This document shows, one piece after another, positions 21,707 to 33,821 of a stretch of DNA of 64,000 nt. Source of the DNA: Rhipicephalus microplus (lineage: Eukaryota > Arthropoda > Arachnida > Ixodida > Ixodidae); assembly GCF_043290135.1 (NCBI RefSeq), contig NC_134705.1, positions 53,909,771-53,973,770 of the forward strand. The letters run 5' to 3'. Made by a program: the position numbers and the translations under genes. Each line of letters opens with the position of its first letter. The first letter of the stretch is position 1. Under the pieces are notes generated by a model. It made no database searches, was not told where the DNA came from, and saw nothing but the letters and a program-made list of their open reading frames with translations.

Positions 21707-21910
21707 ATGGGTGACGCACACGACGACTGGAACACTGTGGCGCGCTTTGGGCTCTCGCTGATCGGTGTGCTCTTCCTCTACGTGGTCGTTTTTGGATTCA
21801 TCTTCATCCGGGTGTTGGGACGAGTACGCAGCGTGAATGCTGTGGGCGGGAAACGCCATCTAACGACGAAGACCATACAACGCCTGACCACGAGGAATGC
21901 TGTCGAGTAA
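21707..21910 (+). CDS. small candidate membrane protein, 67 aa
   Basis: Frame from ATG (21707) to TAA (21908). Residues about 14-36 form one strongly hydrophobic segment (FGLSLIGVLFLYVVVFGF) followed by basic residues, as in a single-pass membrane protein. No family is recognised. TATATAAG lies just downstream at about 21931, so the region may instead be the promoter of a leftward or rightward transcript. It could be chance; no splice sites or homology support it. Confidence 0.2.
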   Translation: MGDAHDDWNTVARFGLSLIGVLFLYVVVFGFIFIRVLGRVRSVNAVGGKRHLTTKTIQRLTTRNAVE

Positions 21911-24784
21911 GACATGTATAAATCCTGCGCTATATAAGTGGTGACATCTCTTTTCTCTAAACAAACTTTGCTTGAAGGTTCTTCCCACACGGCAATCTTT
22001 TAGACTCGTTATTTTCTTTTGGTATATACCAAAAAAAATGAAATGTTGTCAACTCATCTGTTGTCCTCCATTCGGACGCACTCAGAATAAAGCAGCCCTA
22101 CGGGATCACCCGCTGAAGGCATCCAAATAGCAAAAATTCAATAATGCTCGACGTATGCAAGAAAAAATGACATTTATTGATATTTTTATTACTTTTAGCG
22201 TACACTTAACTTGACCGACATGACAAGGTGATTCAGGGGAAACTGAGCTGGCTGGTAGGGGACCGCCTTTTTGAAACAAAAGAAAATGAGTATCATTTAG
22301 GTTCGAATGTTTTGAATAGCCTCAGCACATTTTCTGTAAAATGGCGCTTTATATCTCAAGCCGTTCAGCTGCGATTGTAAGTCTTTGCATGACGTCTACG
22401 AAAAATTTTCCTCTAAGAGACATTAGGCATTGATGCAAATTTTACTGTTGTTGGTCGTTCACGTAACACGTTCCCCATCGGTGTTGTTTCATATGCTGGC
22501 TATGATTATGGTTGTATTGCAGTGGTTTCTTTCTTTCGTTTTACCATTTTGTACACTGCGCATGAGAGGTATTTAGGTCCAAACAACTTAAATGCTGCTG
22601 TCTCCCAGCACGTGCACACCTGCTCTTGTAAAATTTCTATAATACAGCACCAATCAAACTTATTGAGATCATCGCAGCGCGTACGCAAGACTTGACTTTG
22701 TCATATTGAATTGTGTGGTTTTACGGACACGAAAAGTGCGTGAAACATGGCGTAATGAGTGACTGGGAACTATTTCAACCCCCTGAGATGTGCGCGAACT
22801 TCGCCCTTATGGAAACACAATTTAATACCATGACATCGCGTTCCCTATTCTAACATCATGTCCGATACGCGACGACAGTAGGTGATTGATGTATCGTTTA
22901 CAGCAAGACCAAGAGCACAGCTACAGCAAGTTTACAGCAAGACCTCGAGCGTGAATTCTGTCGCTTAGAAACGAAAATATTCTCATCTTTTGCTTCACCA
23001 GGAACAATTGCAAAACATTGGCATCGTTAGCTACACGAGCATTTGGAACAGCCTTCACCACCTATGATCTTCCAATAGAAAAAAACAAACGAAAAAAACA
23101 CAATTCCCTGCCGCACGTAGAAAACATTTCGCTGCGAAACGTCACGTGAAGCCGTGGCAGATGGCATAAAAAAGCGCTTGTTGCAGTTCACTTTCGCGCC
23201 GTATACCCTGTATACTTGTTTTACACAAAGCAAGCGTACGCGCACTTCATTAATGCCCAAAATGAACAAGCCAGCCTATGCATACCTTCAATCTGTGCGA
23301 TGCTTTTTTGTTGCGCATCGAGGTGGTAGCATGAAACACAATTCAAAGGACACACCTTGAACTCGTGCGTAAATATGGAACGGTAAATGTGCATCAGATG
23401 ATAGGGTGCGTGAAAATGAACAACAAAAGCGCACTAATCCGCAACCACTTATAAATAGTTTTTATTACCTTCAGCGATCGGGGAACTATACTTCCACTGC
23501 AACAGTGGGACCAGCCGTCTACATGAGTTGCGTTTCGGCAGAGTTTGCAAAGGCACTTTCGCCGAAGTGGTTGCAGCAGAGGTGGTAGCCGATGTACATT
23601 CGCACCTATGTGAGTCCTTCGAGGTCTGCTCTTTTCGTGTATTTTCACCATACGTCACACCTAGGAAATGCAACGAATAACAACATGGATATAAAAAACA
23701 TGTAAAAGCGACACTCATATATAGAGAGTACGAAAAGGGCGAAAACAATGTTTAACAGGTTCAAGAGCGAAGCACAGCTCAGCCTTAGTGCAGGTTACAC
23801 GAACTTCTCGTAACAAAGAATGCAAGTGGTCACTGTTACGTAATAAATTTGGGGGTTTTATCTGAAACGTTGAAATGCGGTAATGTCTCTAGAAGCAACT
23901 GAACATCAGAATGCTCTAAAGCCGAACCAGTTCATCGAAGAAGCACTTTCGGCAAACACACTTTGCAAGATTTTTTCTCAAAGAAAAAAATATTACGGGC
24001 TACCGCTAACAAAACCAATACTGAAGCGAAATTTCCGTCTCACGTCAGCTGGCATGAATTGGCTCATGACAAACTGCCCATGAGAGCTCTACATGCTTAA
24101 ACGTTACTGATATTGCGCAGTGCCAATAATAAAAAAGGAGGTTCACTGTAAAGCAATGACAGATGTATTTCAGTTCGTCCTTTAGCCGTATGATGAGGAT
24201 AGCGCTTGCTTCTTCGTACAGAACAAAAAAATCACGTGCTTACCTGTCGTCCACCTGTCGTCCGCCGCACTGTTTCTCCCCGTGTTGTTGCACCACAAGG
24301 CAGTACAGCACGTCTTGTGTCCCTCGCTACTTTCGTCGACATTTTGAGCGTGTTCTCACTCAAAAACATCAAAAATTTTACCTTCAAAGTACTCTCAAAA
24401 ATTTTCCACGTGCACAGCGAAAACGACTGGAGCAGTCGAGCGGAATGGCAGCAGAAGTGATAAGAGCGAGAGTACCGCCGGTCAGCGTAACGACTGCAGG
24501 GTCTGAATAAATACATAGGGTGTTAAAAAAAATAGCCAAGAATAAATTTTATTTTTACACATATATGCGTCACTATACTTTATTGATGCGATGGTTGAAA
24601 AGAAAAGGCCACACATGGAAAAGTCGCTGAATTTCCGCTCCCTACCAAAAGAGTGGCGGACGCCTTAATTCGAAAACCGAAACTAGTCCAAGTTTCCAGC
24701 TTCTGGCGCAGTCTAGCCCGGTCTTGGTCAAGCGAAGGGGGACACAACGCTCAGGAGGGGGTGCGGGAGGGCGAGAGCGATTAA
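21911..24784. other. unassigned intergenic sequence
   Basis: Several frames of 60-115 codons on both strands lack any motif. 24240-24350 is somewhat GC-rich and resembles the 3' flank of the Penelope remnant near 1330-1390 (TGTCCCTC...TCGTC), but the match is weak. Confidence 0.4.
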
Positions 24785-24813
24785 GGCCCGTATTCACAAA
24801 CGCTCCTTCACTC
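24785..24813 (+). repeat. left terminal inverted repeat
   Basis: 29 bp, the exact reverse complement of 28243-28271. Confidence 0.85.
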
Positions 24814-26070
24814 GACCCTTAACTCGAAACGCTCCTTAAGTGGCGTTTTCCCATTCACAAACCGCCCTTCATTTGAAACGCTTCCTTCACTTGAAAAAAT
24901 CTTGAGCGTTTCCTCGAGATTGGCAAGGAAGCGATCGAGCTACCTTGAATCGTCCCTCGAGTGAATTATTTGCGCCAGCATCGCGTCCATGGCGGAGCCC
25001 GTCTCACTTTGACGGCGTTTTTCGATCAAGTAGGCTGCCACAGCCGCGTTCTTTCGACAATGACGGTGCGCGTTTACTACGGAGCTGTCTTCAAACGGTT
25101 CAGCAACAGCTACTGTGGCGCCAGGACAAGCGGGCGTGGTGTCAAAAGGAGCACTCACCAGTGCCGTGATGTGTTGCGTTCCGTGCATGAGCCAGTGGAT
25201 TACCTGCCTTCGGGTGTTCGTATACTCTTCGTGCGAGTGCTCCATGACTTACTGCGGATTCCAGTGCTTTAAAGTGTTTTGATGAAGCTCGCCCACCGCA
25301 TCAGTTCAAGCGTGGTGCGAAAGCTTGACAAGCAAGCGGCATAGCAAACTTTTGATGCGCTGGGTTCCCCGTACTTTGAAGTGGCTTCCTCTCCGGTGAA
25401 CCTTTGCTGCCCTAGCCGAAATTTACGATGAAGCACACCTCCGTTAGACGACCATCTGTACCAATGCGAAGGTAAGTTCTCCTGCGCTTTTTTATTTTTT
25501 TTCCTGCTTCGGTCAGATTACTATTAAAGACAGTTTAAGAAAAGCACAACACAATACATTGGGCGCAATGAGTGTGCTGCTGTAGCTACTACGCGTGAAA
25601 CATAGCTTCTTTAAACAGTGTCTATGCAGCTCACAATACCAATGAACAACCAAGTACACATTTAGGGGATCAAGCAGATGATCATGCTCTGTGAAACCTG
25701 CATGTACGCAAAAGTGCGTCGAGTGTCGTATGAAAACGCAAACATATGAAATATAAATACAGCAGATACATAATGAGATTGTTTTTTTTATTAATTTAAC
25801 CCCATTCCTACCCCCCGAAGAAGAATTGCTGGCTATGGCACTGATTCGTGTAATTAGATAATGAAAATATATACCCATATGCCTGGTCAGCTGCCCAAGT
25901 GCCTGAGCCAAACATGTGTCAAAATAGTCAAAGCTCAATTCTTCAACCATGTCTGTTCTTGAACGCGAGACATACTAATGAATGTGTGCACAGCTAGAAA
26001 TAAATAAAAACGCGGCTTTTGTATCCAAGCTATTACGTTTTTCTAATATTATTTCTTGCCTCTTTTGTGC

Positions 26071-26299
26071 AGGGGACCCGCTGCCGACAGAAGAACACAG
26101 AAAAAAGCCTCCTAGAATCTGCCGTATTATCACTGCATTGCAGATTTTGCACGACTGTATACAAAAGCACAAAAACAGCAGTGAATGCGTGCAGCTACAC
26201 TGCATTAGGCGCGCTATGGTGTCTACTTCCTTAATCTTATTTATGATGTCCTCCGAGCTCGTACTTTATCTTTACAGTGCGTACGTTGCATATGTTTGA
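26071..26299 (+). pseudogene. Harbinger-type transposase, C-terminal fragment
   Basis: The frame contains KKPPRICRIITALQILHDCI, which resembles the terminal helix of Harbinger transposases (pattern CRII.A..ILHN.A). The sequence before it, TTCTTGCCTCTTTTGTGCAG ending at about 26072, looks like a 3' splice site. A GAAG/GTAAGT donor at about 25471 would join an upstream frame (PPLDDHLYQCE) in phase, an intron of about 600 bp. The catalytic DDE part is not found, so the copy is deleted or decayed. Assignment is by motif only. Confidence 0.45.
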
Positions 26300-28242
26300 T
26301 CGATGAACACTTTTCATTTGCATTCTTATGTTTACCACGTTGCTCCTCATCAGCCACATGTAATAAAGGTTCATTTGCCATTCACAACTTCTGTTTTGTT
26401 CAGTTATCAATACATAATTATAGTCGTGTTTGTCTTTTCATGATGAGACAGGACTGCAAAAACCACTTCTCCGATTCTACAGGAAAGCAGTTCTAGGAAA
26501 ATTAAACTTGTTTTATATAAAGCAGCACCACTCCTTTTCCACGGAACTGAGATGGCGTGGTTCAAACTGGTAGACTTGCTAATGATGCAGCAATAGCGGA
26601 TATTTTATTTACAGGGTTCTGACCAGATGTATCCGCGATGACTGCAATACTCTTGAGCATTTTTCACCGCTTTGTTGCACTGGTCTTCAATAAATCAGCA
26701 GAATAATATACGCTGCTCTTGACGACACTTTATCGAAGGTTGAGAGAACCCACAGGATAGTTTTTAAAACAGAACAGCGCCAAAAGTCAGACGCGGCTGC
26801 AATTTTATGATTTCCAAAAAAATAAAACATCCCCTATAATTTATGTTGTGCCGGGGCTTTGGAATGCAGCACAGACACCACGATCCTTTTCAACAGGTAT
26901 TTACAGTAGTTATATTGCAATTAAAATCCAAAACATTAGTGCGAAGGTCATACATGCACTAACGATTGTGCTTCTGAGCATGCAGATGAAGAAGACGGGA
27001 AAAAAATTTAAGACGTTGCCGCTGTGTGAACTTGGAGACGGAAGCTACACAAATTTAAAGGTTACTTCTATGCGAATCTGTCAAATTAGTTGTATCCACA
27101 AATGCAGGGCAAAAAGAAAAGCAATGCAAAAACAATAACTTATTCCTTGGAAGTTTAGAATGTTAAAGTTGACACACACACACACCAGTCCCTGTTAACC
27201 GACCATATACGTTACTAAATGGAGAAAACAACTTTAAAATGTATTTTTCGCCAATAGTGAAAGGAAGGCACACGATCGCTTTTCTTAACTTGCGTAGCAG
27301 TCTAATTCGAACGCTCAGCCAAGAGTATAACATGCCTAGTTTTTAACGCTACCCTGGTATAACCTTGAATATCAGTTGCGAGCAATGTCTTTCGAATTTC
27401 CTAATATACGCAGAGGAACAACAACGAAAGCGCCACGGTGAAATTCGCAGTAATAAGAAAAATAAACATTGCACAAGCCCCTGAAATTAGGAACTGTGCA
27501 CGTACTCCTGTAGCAAGAACGAATTTACGTACGAGTAATCCTTATACATAATGCAGTGGTGAATGCTAAAAGCACGCCAACATACTGTGATATATAGTAA
27601 AAAATACTCCTTCCACCGCGTGATACATTCGGTGGCTACATTAGTGATCAGAAGGCTCTCAGTAAAGCGAAAGTAAACAAAGCAACAAACCATCTATTGC
27701 GCTTCCTTTCATCACTCACGTAGTTCGTTAGTCACCCCGGTGAAAATAGGCTCTCAAATGACACACACGCAAACACTACCGTAAATATAAACTGCACTTC
27801 ATAGACGCATACAAGACATAATAATCTAGGCAGGTAGACACGATCAGCAGCAGACGAAATGCCATCAGCTGTTCGTTCAGCCTCCTGGGTGCGACTGTCG
27901 CCAGACTTGAAGAGGGGTTTCGCTAACTCTCCCAACACAAGGCTTAGGGAAACAACACTACCACTCTAAATGCATGAATTTTGCTGTAATGTCAATTTAT
28001 AAAAAAGAATAACTTGAAAAATCGTTCTTTTAATGTACAGAGATAGGCAATTCTTAACCACATTTGCGAATACTCTCGTTATCAGGCGCTTTTCTCGGCG
28101 CATGCAGTTCACTCAAGTGAAGGGAGCATTTCCAAGGCCTCCCTTGGCGAAGGAAGTGTGGAGGAGCGTTCATGAAATGCAGCGGCCCCTTGAGTGGAGG
28201 AGTACGCTCCACCTTGACTTCGTCAAGTCGAGGGGAGCCCTT

Positions 28243-28271
28243 GAGTGAAGGAGCGTTTGTGAATACGGGCC
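28243..28271 (-). repeat. right terminal inverted repeat
   Basis: 29 bp, the exact reverse complement of 24785-24813. Confidence 0.85.
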
Positions 28272-28711
28272 TTAGTGTCCTGTCATTTTATCGCACCTCC
28301 GCTCTTTGACTAATAGCACTGTTTTCCTGTACAGGGCGTGTTTGAGATTGTTTTCATCGTGATACGTTGGCACACATGGAAGGGGATCGTCTGGTAGTTT
28401 CCTTACTTATTGGTGAGGTAGAAAAAAAAACTGGCGTTTCGCATTCATATGTACTTACTCCTCAATAGAGCGTATCGAATAAGTATATCTCGTGGTAATA
28501 ATTGCTTTCGAAGCCTACTACGCATACTAAACAAAGCAAAGTACAATACGTGGGAAATGAGAGATAAAACAGCCAATGAGCTGTATCGCTTGTTGGCATT
28601 GTAGTAAAACCCTCCTAAACAAATTTCAGCAAAGTTTGCCTAGCTTAGTTTCTTTGATGTAGCTCGTGCATAAGCTTGTGTATTGCAATCGTAATTTTTA
28701 CTAATTTGCAG

Positions 28712-28862
28712 GTCACGAACTAGGCCAAGCATCGGCCAAATGTCCAGCGACCACTTGTCAATGAACAGCAAGCAACGCAAGGCGACCCGCAAAGCTGGTA
28801 GCAGTGAGGATGCCGAGACAACGATCGACGCGAATACTACAGACGGCTATGCTAAAACCTAG
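28712..28862 (+). CDS. candidate terminal coding exon, about 49 aa
   Basis: TTTTTACTAATTTGCAG ends at 28711 and looks like a branch point plus 3' splice site. The following frame (from 28713) is open for 49 codons to TAG at 28860-28862, encoding a Ser/Lys/Arg-rich, then acidic, hydrophilic peptide (NSKQRKATRKAGSSEDAE). No family is recognised. It lies 440 bp beyond the Harbinger-like element and could be a host exon, an old transposon accessory exon, or chance. Confidence 0.25.
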
Positions 28863-29283
28863 CCCCACGCAATTTACACTGTCGAACTTGTAGATACCTT
28901 GGGGGTACTAACAGAGCTTTGTGTATCACTGCCCATCACGTGTGAAATCGCATATATAGTTTCGAGTTACGGATAATTTAAGAAGTAGAAGCCACGTTGA
29001 TGTATTAAACAGTGTCGCATAACGTTCTAAGGGTATTCCGTTTGCACGCTACGGGAGCCGGCTGGCAATCCCACTCCGGCGGCAACCGCTTAGCAATTAC
29101 CCCTAGTTCACACTGAAGCATCCGCTTTTTACAGTGGCCTAAATTTCTCCGCCGCCGAAATGCAGTGTCGTTCCCACTGAAATCGCCCCGCGGCGCTGAA
29201 TATGCCCTCTGCCACGGGGCCTACGCGGGATAGATGCGCTGTCATTCGGTGGTGGTCGTGGCTCGCAAACGCCACTACACTAT

Positions 29284-29358
29284 CTGGTGGTCTAGACTTC
29301 CATGATTCTCGAACGCCGAAAGCAAGAAGAAGCAGTACTGCTTACTTTGCTGGCAATT
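29284..29358 (+). repeat. 75-bp inverted duplicate, copy 1
   Basis: Exact reverse complement of 30549-30623 over all 75 bases. It covers the start of the transposase-like frame at 29302. Confidence 0.9.
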
Positions 29359-29505
29359 TTCTGTCTTGTAATGCATGAAGAGCAGAAAAAACCACCGACG
29401 CCAGCAGCGTTCGTGGGTTCGTCTTGCTCTGCAATACCGCGCCAAGCCCGCTTACGCCAAAGAAACGCTCGGTCACTTCTTCCACGTGAACTAGGCACAA
29501 TTTAG
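29302..29505 (+). pseudogene. Harbinger-type transposase N-terminus, fragment
   Basis: ATG at 29302 opens 67 codons beginning MILERRKQEEAVLLTLLA and containing RQARLRQRNARSLLPRELG. The start and the RQRNA..LLPEL-like block resemble N-termini of arthropod Harbinger transposases, which read EEAALLLALLA then a basic WWVRP stretch; here that stretch is frameshifted. No catalytic residues remain. Confidence 0.4.
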
Positions 29506-29757
29506 GTTAAACCCTCGTTGGTTACAACGTTCAGTTGCATGCACTGCGATATACCAAGGCAGTAGGGCTCGGCCGCCATTTTTCAAAACTCTCGACTAGC
29601 GCTCCAATTGGTCTGCGGCGGCCTATTAGGGGGCTCACGCCGCAAAAATCGGTCCGAGGGCAATCGGCGCGGAGAGGGCCCTTTTGGCGGAACTCACCAC
29701 CGCCAAACCAGATCCGGAGCACTTTCGGCGGCCGGAAAGCTTAGTGAGAACGCGGCC

Positions 29758-30548
29758 TTTGGTCTTGTTTGCTGACGCACCAGGCTCACTGTGCTTAATG
29801 AATGAACTTGAATTAAGAAAATTCCGAAATGCTATGATCTCTGAACTGAAATGTCATATGGTGTTATTCCCTCGTTTGAAGAATCACTTTATAGCGATGA
29901 AAATTCTGGGAACAACAAAAAGCGCTTTCCTTGTACAAGCCTCCGTTGTACTGCGAGTATGGCGAAAACGTTACACAGAGCAAAGTGAAATTTACGGTGC
30001 CATTAGTCTAAGTAGAGTTAAAAATTTGTCTGGGAAGACATTACAAACTAATTAGTCATTTATTTACGCTGTAATAATTAGCGGCAAAATCTTAAAACCG
30101 TGTTTTCACATTTTCTTTGTCGTTCTTTGGAAAGCATAACCATAATATCAAGCAATATATGGCTGAAATGTCTATAGTGATACAGGCTGTGTCGCTTATG
30201 AAGGACAGTTGAAGTGAAAAATCATAAGTTTTAGCAAATATTGCTTTGTTACAGTGGTAAATTCTTTAATAACATTCGCCAAGCAAATCACTAGAAAGTA
30301 AGCACTACTAAATCTACCAATGGCAACCAAACGTTGTAGTTTTTTATTTAGGGGGAAGACTACTTCATTAGTTTTATAAACAAAATAAGAGGACTATACA
30401 ATAATAAATGACCCCAAGAGAACCATGTATTCCTGCAATTTCTTGAAGTGCCAAATTTTCGAAGTACATCAAAATCATTTGAACATGTTTTAACGATGTT
30501 CATGCTCTGTGAAACCTGCATGAAACCTGCTCTGTGAAACCTGCATGC
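29758..30548. other. unassigned sequence
   Basis: AT-rich. CTCTGTGAAACCTGCATG occurs twice near 30500-30546 and once at about 25685 inside the Harbinger-like element, so 30490-30548 may be transposon-derived. Nothing else is recognised. Confidence 0.4.
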
Positions 30549-30623
30549 AATTGCCAGCAAAGTAAGCAGTACTGCTTCTTCTTGCTTTCGGCGTTCGAGA
30601 ATCATGGAAGTCTAGACCACCAG
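30549..30623 (-). repeat. 75-bp inverted duplicate, copy 2
   Basis: Perfect reverse complement of 29284-29358. Confidence 0.9.
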
Positions 30624-31404
30624 GACTCGGACGTGCAATAAAACGTATTTATTAAGAGGGCGAACCCATGCCCACCTCTCAAAATGAGTATGGTCCTAGA
30701 ACTACGCGTCAGTCAAACACCAAAGATGTATGTTGGTTTGTTTGTTTTGTTTCCCTGGACTGATAGCTCACACCCACTCAGGGAGGTTAGCCAAGAAAGT
30801 GTAGTGTACTTTTTCTGTGAGCATTATAACTATGTGTAAAAATGAATTTGAAATATATTATGACAAATGTAAGGAAAACCACATAAAATTAAGTACACAA
30901 AAAAATGGAAAAGTCGATTTGAGAAATTTTGAAATTTCAGGTGTTGTGATGCCTTCAGCTGCCTTCTTTTGCCTTTTTGCCTTTCCACGAGAAGTCCCGA
31001 GTGCGTGGCGCATATCAGTCGGGTCCAGCTGGGTGCTCGTGCCATGATCGCCTCTGCGCGGCAAAAGGTGGCGCGCAAGTGTGTCCTTGTGCGCGTGGTA
31101 ATGAACGCGTTGTTTGAATTCAGGCAAGATGTCGTGGCATAATCTCCCTCCTCATGCGCATCATCCTGATGCGTGTGTCAAAGAATGAATTCCAGGTAGG
31201 GGTCACTGGTTTTCCGAGGATCTTTCATAGTAAGGCTTCGTACGGACTACATGTACACCCTGTGAAGGGTAGGAAGTTGATGATGGCATGCCACCACTGC
31301 AACCTGTTGTTAAGGGCTCGAGGTGGTCGCTGGCAGGTACGGTGGGCTTCTTTCTTTAAGGTAGCAGTCTCCCCGCCGTCGTTCGTATAGCTGATTGCCG
31401 CCAG
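30624..31404 (-). other. unassigned; possible interior of an LTR element
   Basis: If 31405-32160 is a 5' LTR on the minus strand, this would be the start of its interior. CTGGCGGC follows the LTR end and could be a primer site. No gag or pol frame is recognised, so the element would be truncated. Confidence 0.25.
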
Positions 31405-32160
31405 TGAGGGGACGCGTTAAGAGAGGTTGAACGAAGGGTTATTTACATTACAGATGAAACATAAAAACTGTACAGGAATCCAGAAGATCCTGCAATATGT
31501 AGAACAGAGGTTCAGTTCATGATTCCGCCCATGATTCCACAAATGATTCCGCTCTAATTTACAAAATGCTTCGGCTTTTATAGCGCACCATATTCTTTAC
31601 ACCGAGATTTAAAGAAGGCATTGAGCACTCTCGCCACAAATCATGTGATGAAGACTCAATGGTCTAATGGGAGCATGAGCACACCACACAATGACGCACC
31701 CGGGCCCCGCCTTAAAGGCGCCGTAGGGCGATGAGGTAGAGTTCGGAAAGGGAAGGTTGAGCTCCTCTGGAGAGATGGCCGCTAACCCGAATGTCAGCAG
31801 CGGTCAATGCTGCTTTCAGTTTCAGGTAGTCCGAACGCTTGATCTCTGAGAACGGCTCCTTCGACGTCTTCCCACGCTTCCGGGCTGTCGGTGCTTCGCG
31901 ATGTCTTCGCATAGATGACAATAGACGAGACAAGAGGTTGTATTATTGAGACCAGCCACAGTGGCGCCGTCCCCCCGCTGTTCGAGCCCGTTCAACAAAA
32001 GGCTTGCTCCCAAAGCTTTCGTTGAGACCCGACTGATTCCTGGAACATCTACAGGACAGCGTCTTGCAGACTGGGTGCCGATGGGGTTGAAAGCCTCCCT
32101 AGTAGATTGGTTTACGCACAATGGCGTCTGCCCACACTAATTGACTGGCCAAACGTAACA
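31405..32160 (-). repeat. candidate LTR (single copy)
   Basis: On the minus strand the segment begins TGTTACG and ends CCCCTCA. It contains a good TATA box (TATAAAAG, plus positions 31575-31582) and an AAATAA-type signal about 130 bases later, then a U5-like tail. No partner LTR and no target duplication were found in the window. A host promoter region is the alternative. Confidence 0.4.
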
Positions 32161-32213
32161 ACCCTCTGTAGGGTTGCGGCGTTCTGGGCTCCCGTGTACA
32201 GTGAATTTGATAA

Positions 32214-32257
<44 letters not shown>

Positions 32258-32285
32258 CATCTATCTATCTATCTATCTATCTATA
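32214..32285 (+). repeat. (TCTA)n microsatellite, about 72 bp
   Basis: Perfect TCTA repeats except for one TCCA unit. Confidence 0.97.
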
Positions 32286-33020
32286 CGCTTAGGGCTTGCC
32301 GCAACCACAGCTGAGTGAGTCACTCATCCCTATCGCAAGACGCAGCGAAACTGGTAACAGCGTTCAGTGCAATGCCAGATTATGGGCCCAGTATCGAGCT
32401 GGACAGTTGGACGCTAAAGCAGCGTGTTACTAGAAGGCGTGGGGTACCTAGTGCAAACGGCTCTACAGCGTTTCAATGGGGGTGCCTACTTGCAATGAAG
32501 CAACAAAGTAGGAAAACAATTGATAAAGAGCGCGTTTACGCACCGAAAAAAAGAAACAAAAAGGTACATAAAAACGGAAGCAGCCTCCTAGTTAATTTTA
32601 ACTCTATACCTTCTCATTACCTACCAAGAACTCCATACATTAGACCACACCATTTTCTTTCCTAATTGCCTATTTACATGTAGCATTCATAAAAAATATG
32701 CAACAAATAAAGGACAAACAGGAACAATAAATAAAGGTAAGCAAAGGTCAGAGTTTGGAAGCTTTCGAAAATTCCTTCATCGGTAGAATGAAGAAAAGAA
32801 GGGTACATTTAAGGGCTCGGTTTTTGGGGTATACTGTGTACTTTGTTGGGTATATATGTGAATTATGGGTCAGCTGCAAGATCGTAATAAGGTCACGTGC
32901 TACGTGATGCCAAAAGAGGCAAACAAATAGTGTTCTACGCTCGCCATCTTGGCTGTAGGCAGCGCTGAGTGACACTCTTGCGTCTAAGTTCCATATATAC
33001 TCAATAAAGTGCATTGAGGG
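32286..33020. other. unassigned, with one half of a diverged duplicate
   Basis: 32869-32970 resembles 33313-33420 (both share a GAGCTGCAAG-like start, then GCTACGTGA.(G/A)CCAAAA). The two copies flank the SINE at 33021-33219. The rest is unassigned. Confidence 0.45.
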
Positions 33021-33219
33021 ATAGCCGTCGTTGTAGTTCAGTTAGCAGAGCCTCCAACGCGTTATTTGAATGTCACAGCTTTGGTCTCTGCCGACGGCAG
33101 GTTATCTTTTTATCTTTCTTCACAGTCACATTAAAATTACTTCAATTACCATCCCCTATACTTTCCTTGGCATAATTGTCTGTTACATCTCATTAACCCT
33201 CTGTCTAACAAAAAAAAAA
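33021..33219 (+). mobile_element. tRNA-derived SINE with A tail
   Basis: GTAGTTCAGTTAGCAGAGC (33033-33051) is a tRNA-like A box and TTTGGTCTCTGCC (about 33079) a decayed B box. A body ending CCTTGGCATAATTGTCTG follows, then about ten A residues (33210-33219). This layout is typical of tick SINEs. It is not a functional tRNA gene: the cloverleaf is disrupted. Confidence 0.65.
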
Positions 33220-33821
33220 CGAGCAGTTGAGCGCACACATCTTTTCTTCATTCAGAGCGAGGCTCTCGTTCTGGCAGACTTGATGCTTTCGGTTAGTGTG
33301 CGAGGGATTATTGGTGAGCTGCAAGCTCGTATTAGGATCTGAGCTACGTGACACCAAAACAAGCAGAAAAAATGTGTTTCATACTCGCTCTCATGGCTCA
33401 AGGTGGCGCTCAAATACATTTCCACGTGTATGTCACATGGTTCCCACGTGGTTCGGTTCGGACTGTCACGGTGGATGGACGTGTTTTGAGCACTCCCGAT
33501 CGACTCCGCAGATAAGTTGTTTTCCATGCTTTGAGCTTGTATTTACAATTATAAGGCAGCAGTTGAAATCTCTGTAGAACTTATTTTATTGTACGGCTTT
33601 TTCGGGGGTCAGTCACCAGGTATTTATTAGATTGTGCGTGTGTGTGTCTTTGATTTTTGCTTTTTTATTGTTTTTTGCCACCCCGTGGGGAAGGTGCATG
33701 TACACTGAACACGCAAATTTTTGTATTAGAGCTTAGACTTTCTTTTTTGTTCGTAGGGCAGCGCTCGAGTGTTGTAATTATCGAGTGAGACAAGTCATAA
33801 GGACAATTGGTGTCGGAAAGA

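Larger units (their letters stand above)
24785..28271 (+). mobile_element. PIF/Harbinger-like DNA transposon, degraded
   Basis: The ends are identical for 29 bp in inverted orientation (starting GGCCCGTATTCACAAACGCT), with further subterminal GAGTGAAGG-type motifs. Flanks are TTAA on the left and TTAG on the right, compatible with a 3-bp TTA duplication (Harbinger) or a decayed TTAA (other superfamilies). The interior shows a transposase C-terminal segment at 26071-26299 but no complete catalytic domain. Orientation follows that segment. A short CA run lies at 27172-27185. Confidence 0.65.
29099..29757 (+). mobile_element. short Harbinger-derived element (MITE-like)
   Basis: The two ends share an imperfect inverted repeat (GTTCACACTGAAGCATCCG against GTTCTCACTAAGCTTTCCG, reversed) with GC-rich CCGCCGAAA subterminal sequence on both sides. 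The interior holds a transposase N-terminal-like frame. No clear target duplication was found, so the boundaries are approximate. Confidence 0.45.
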
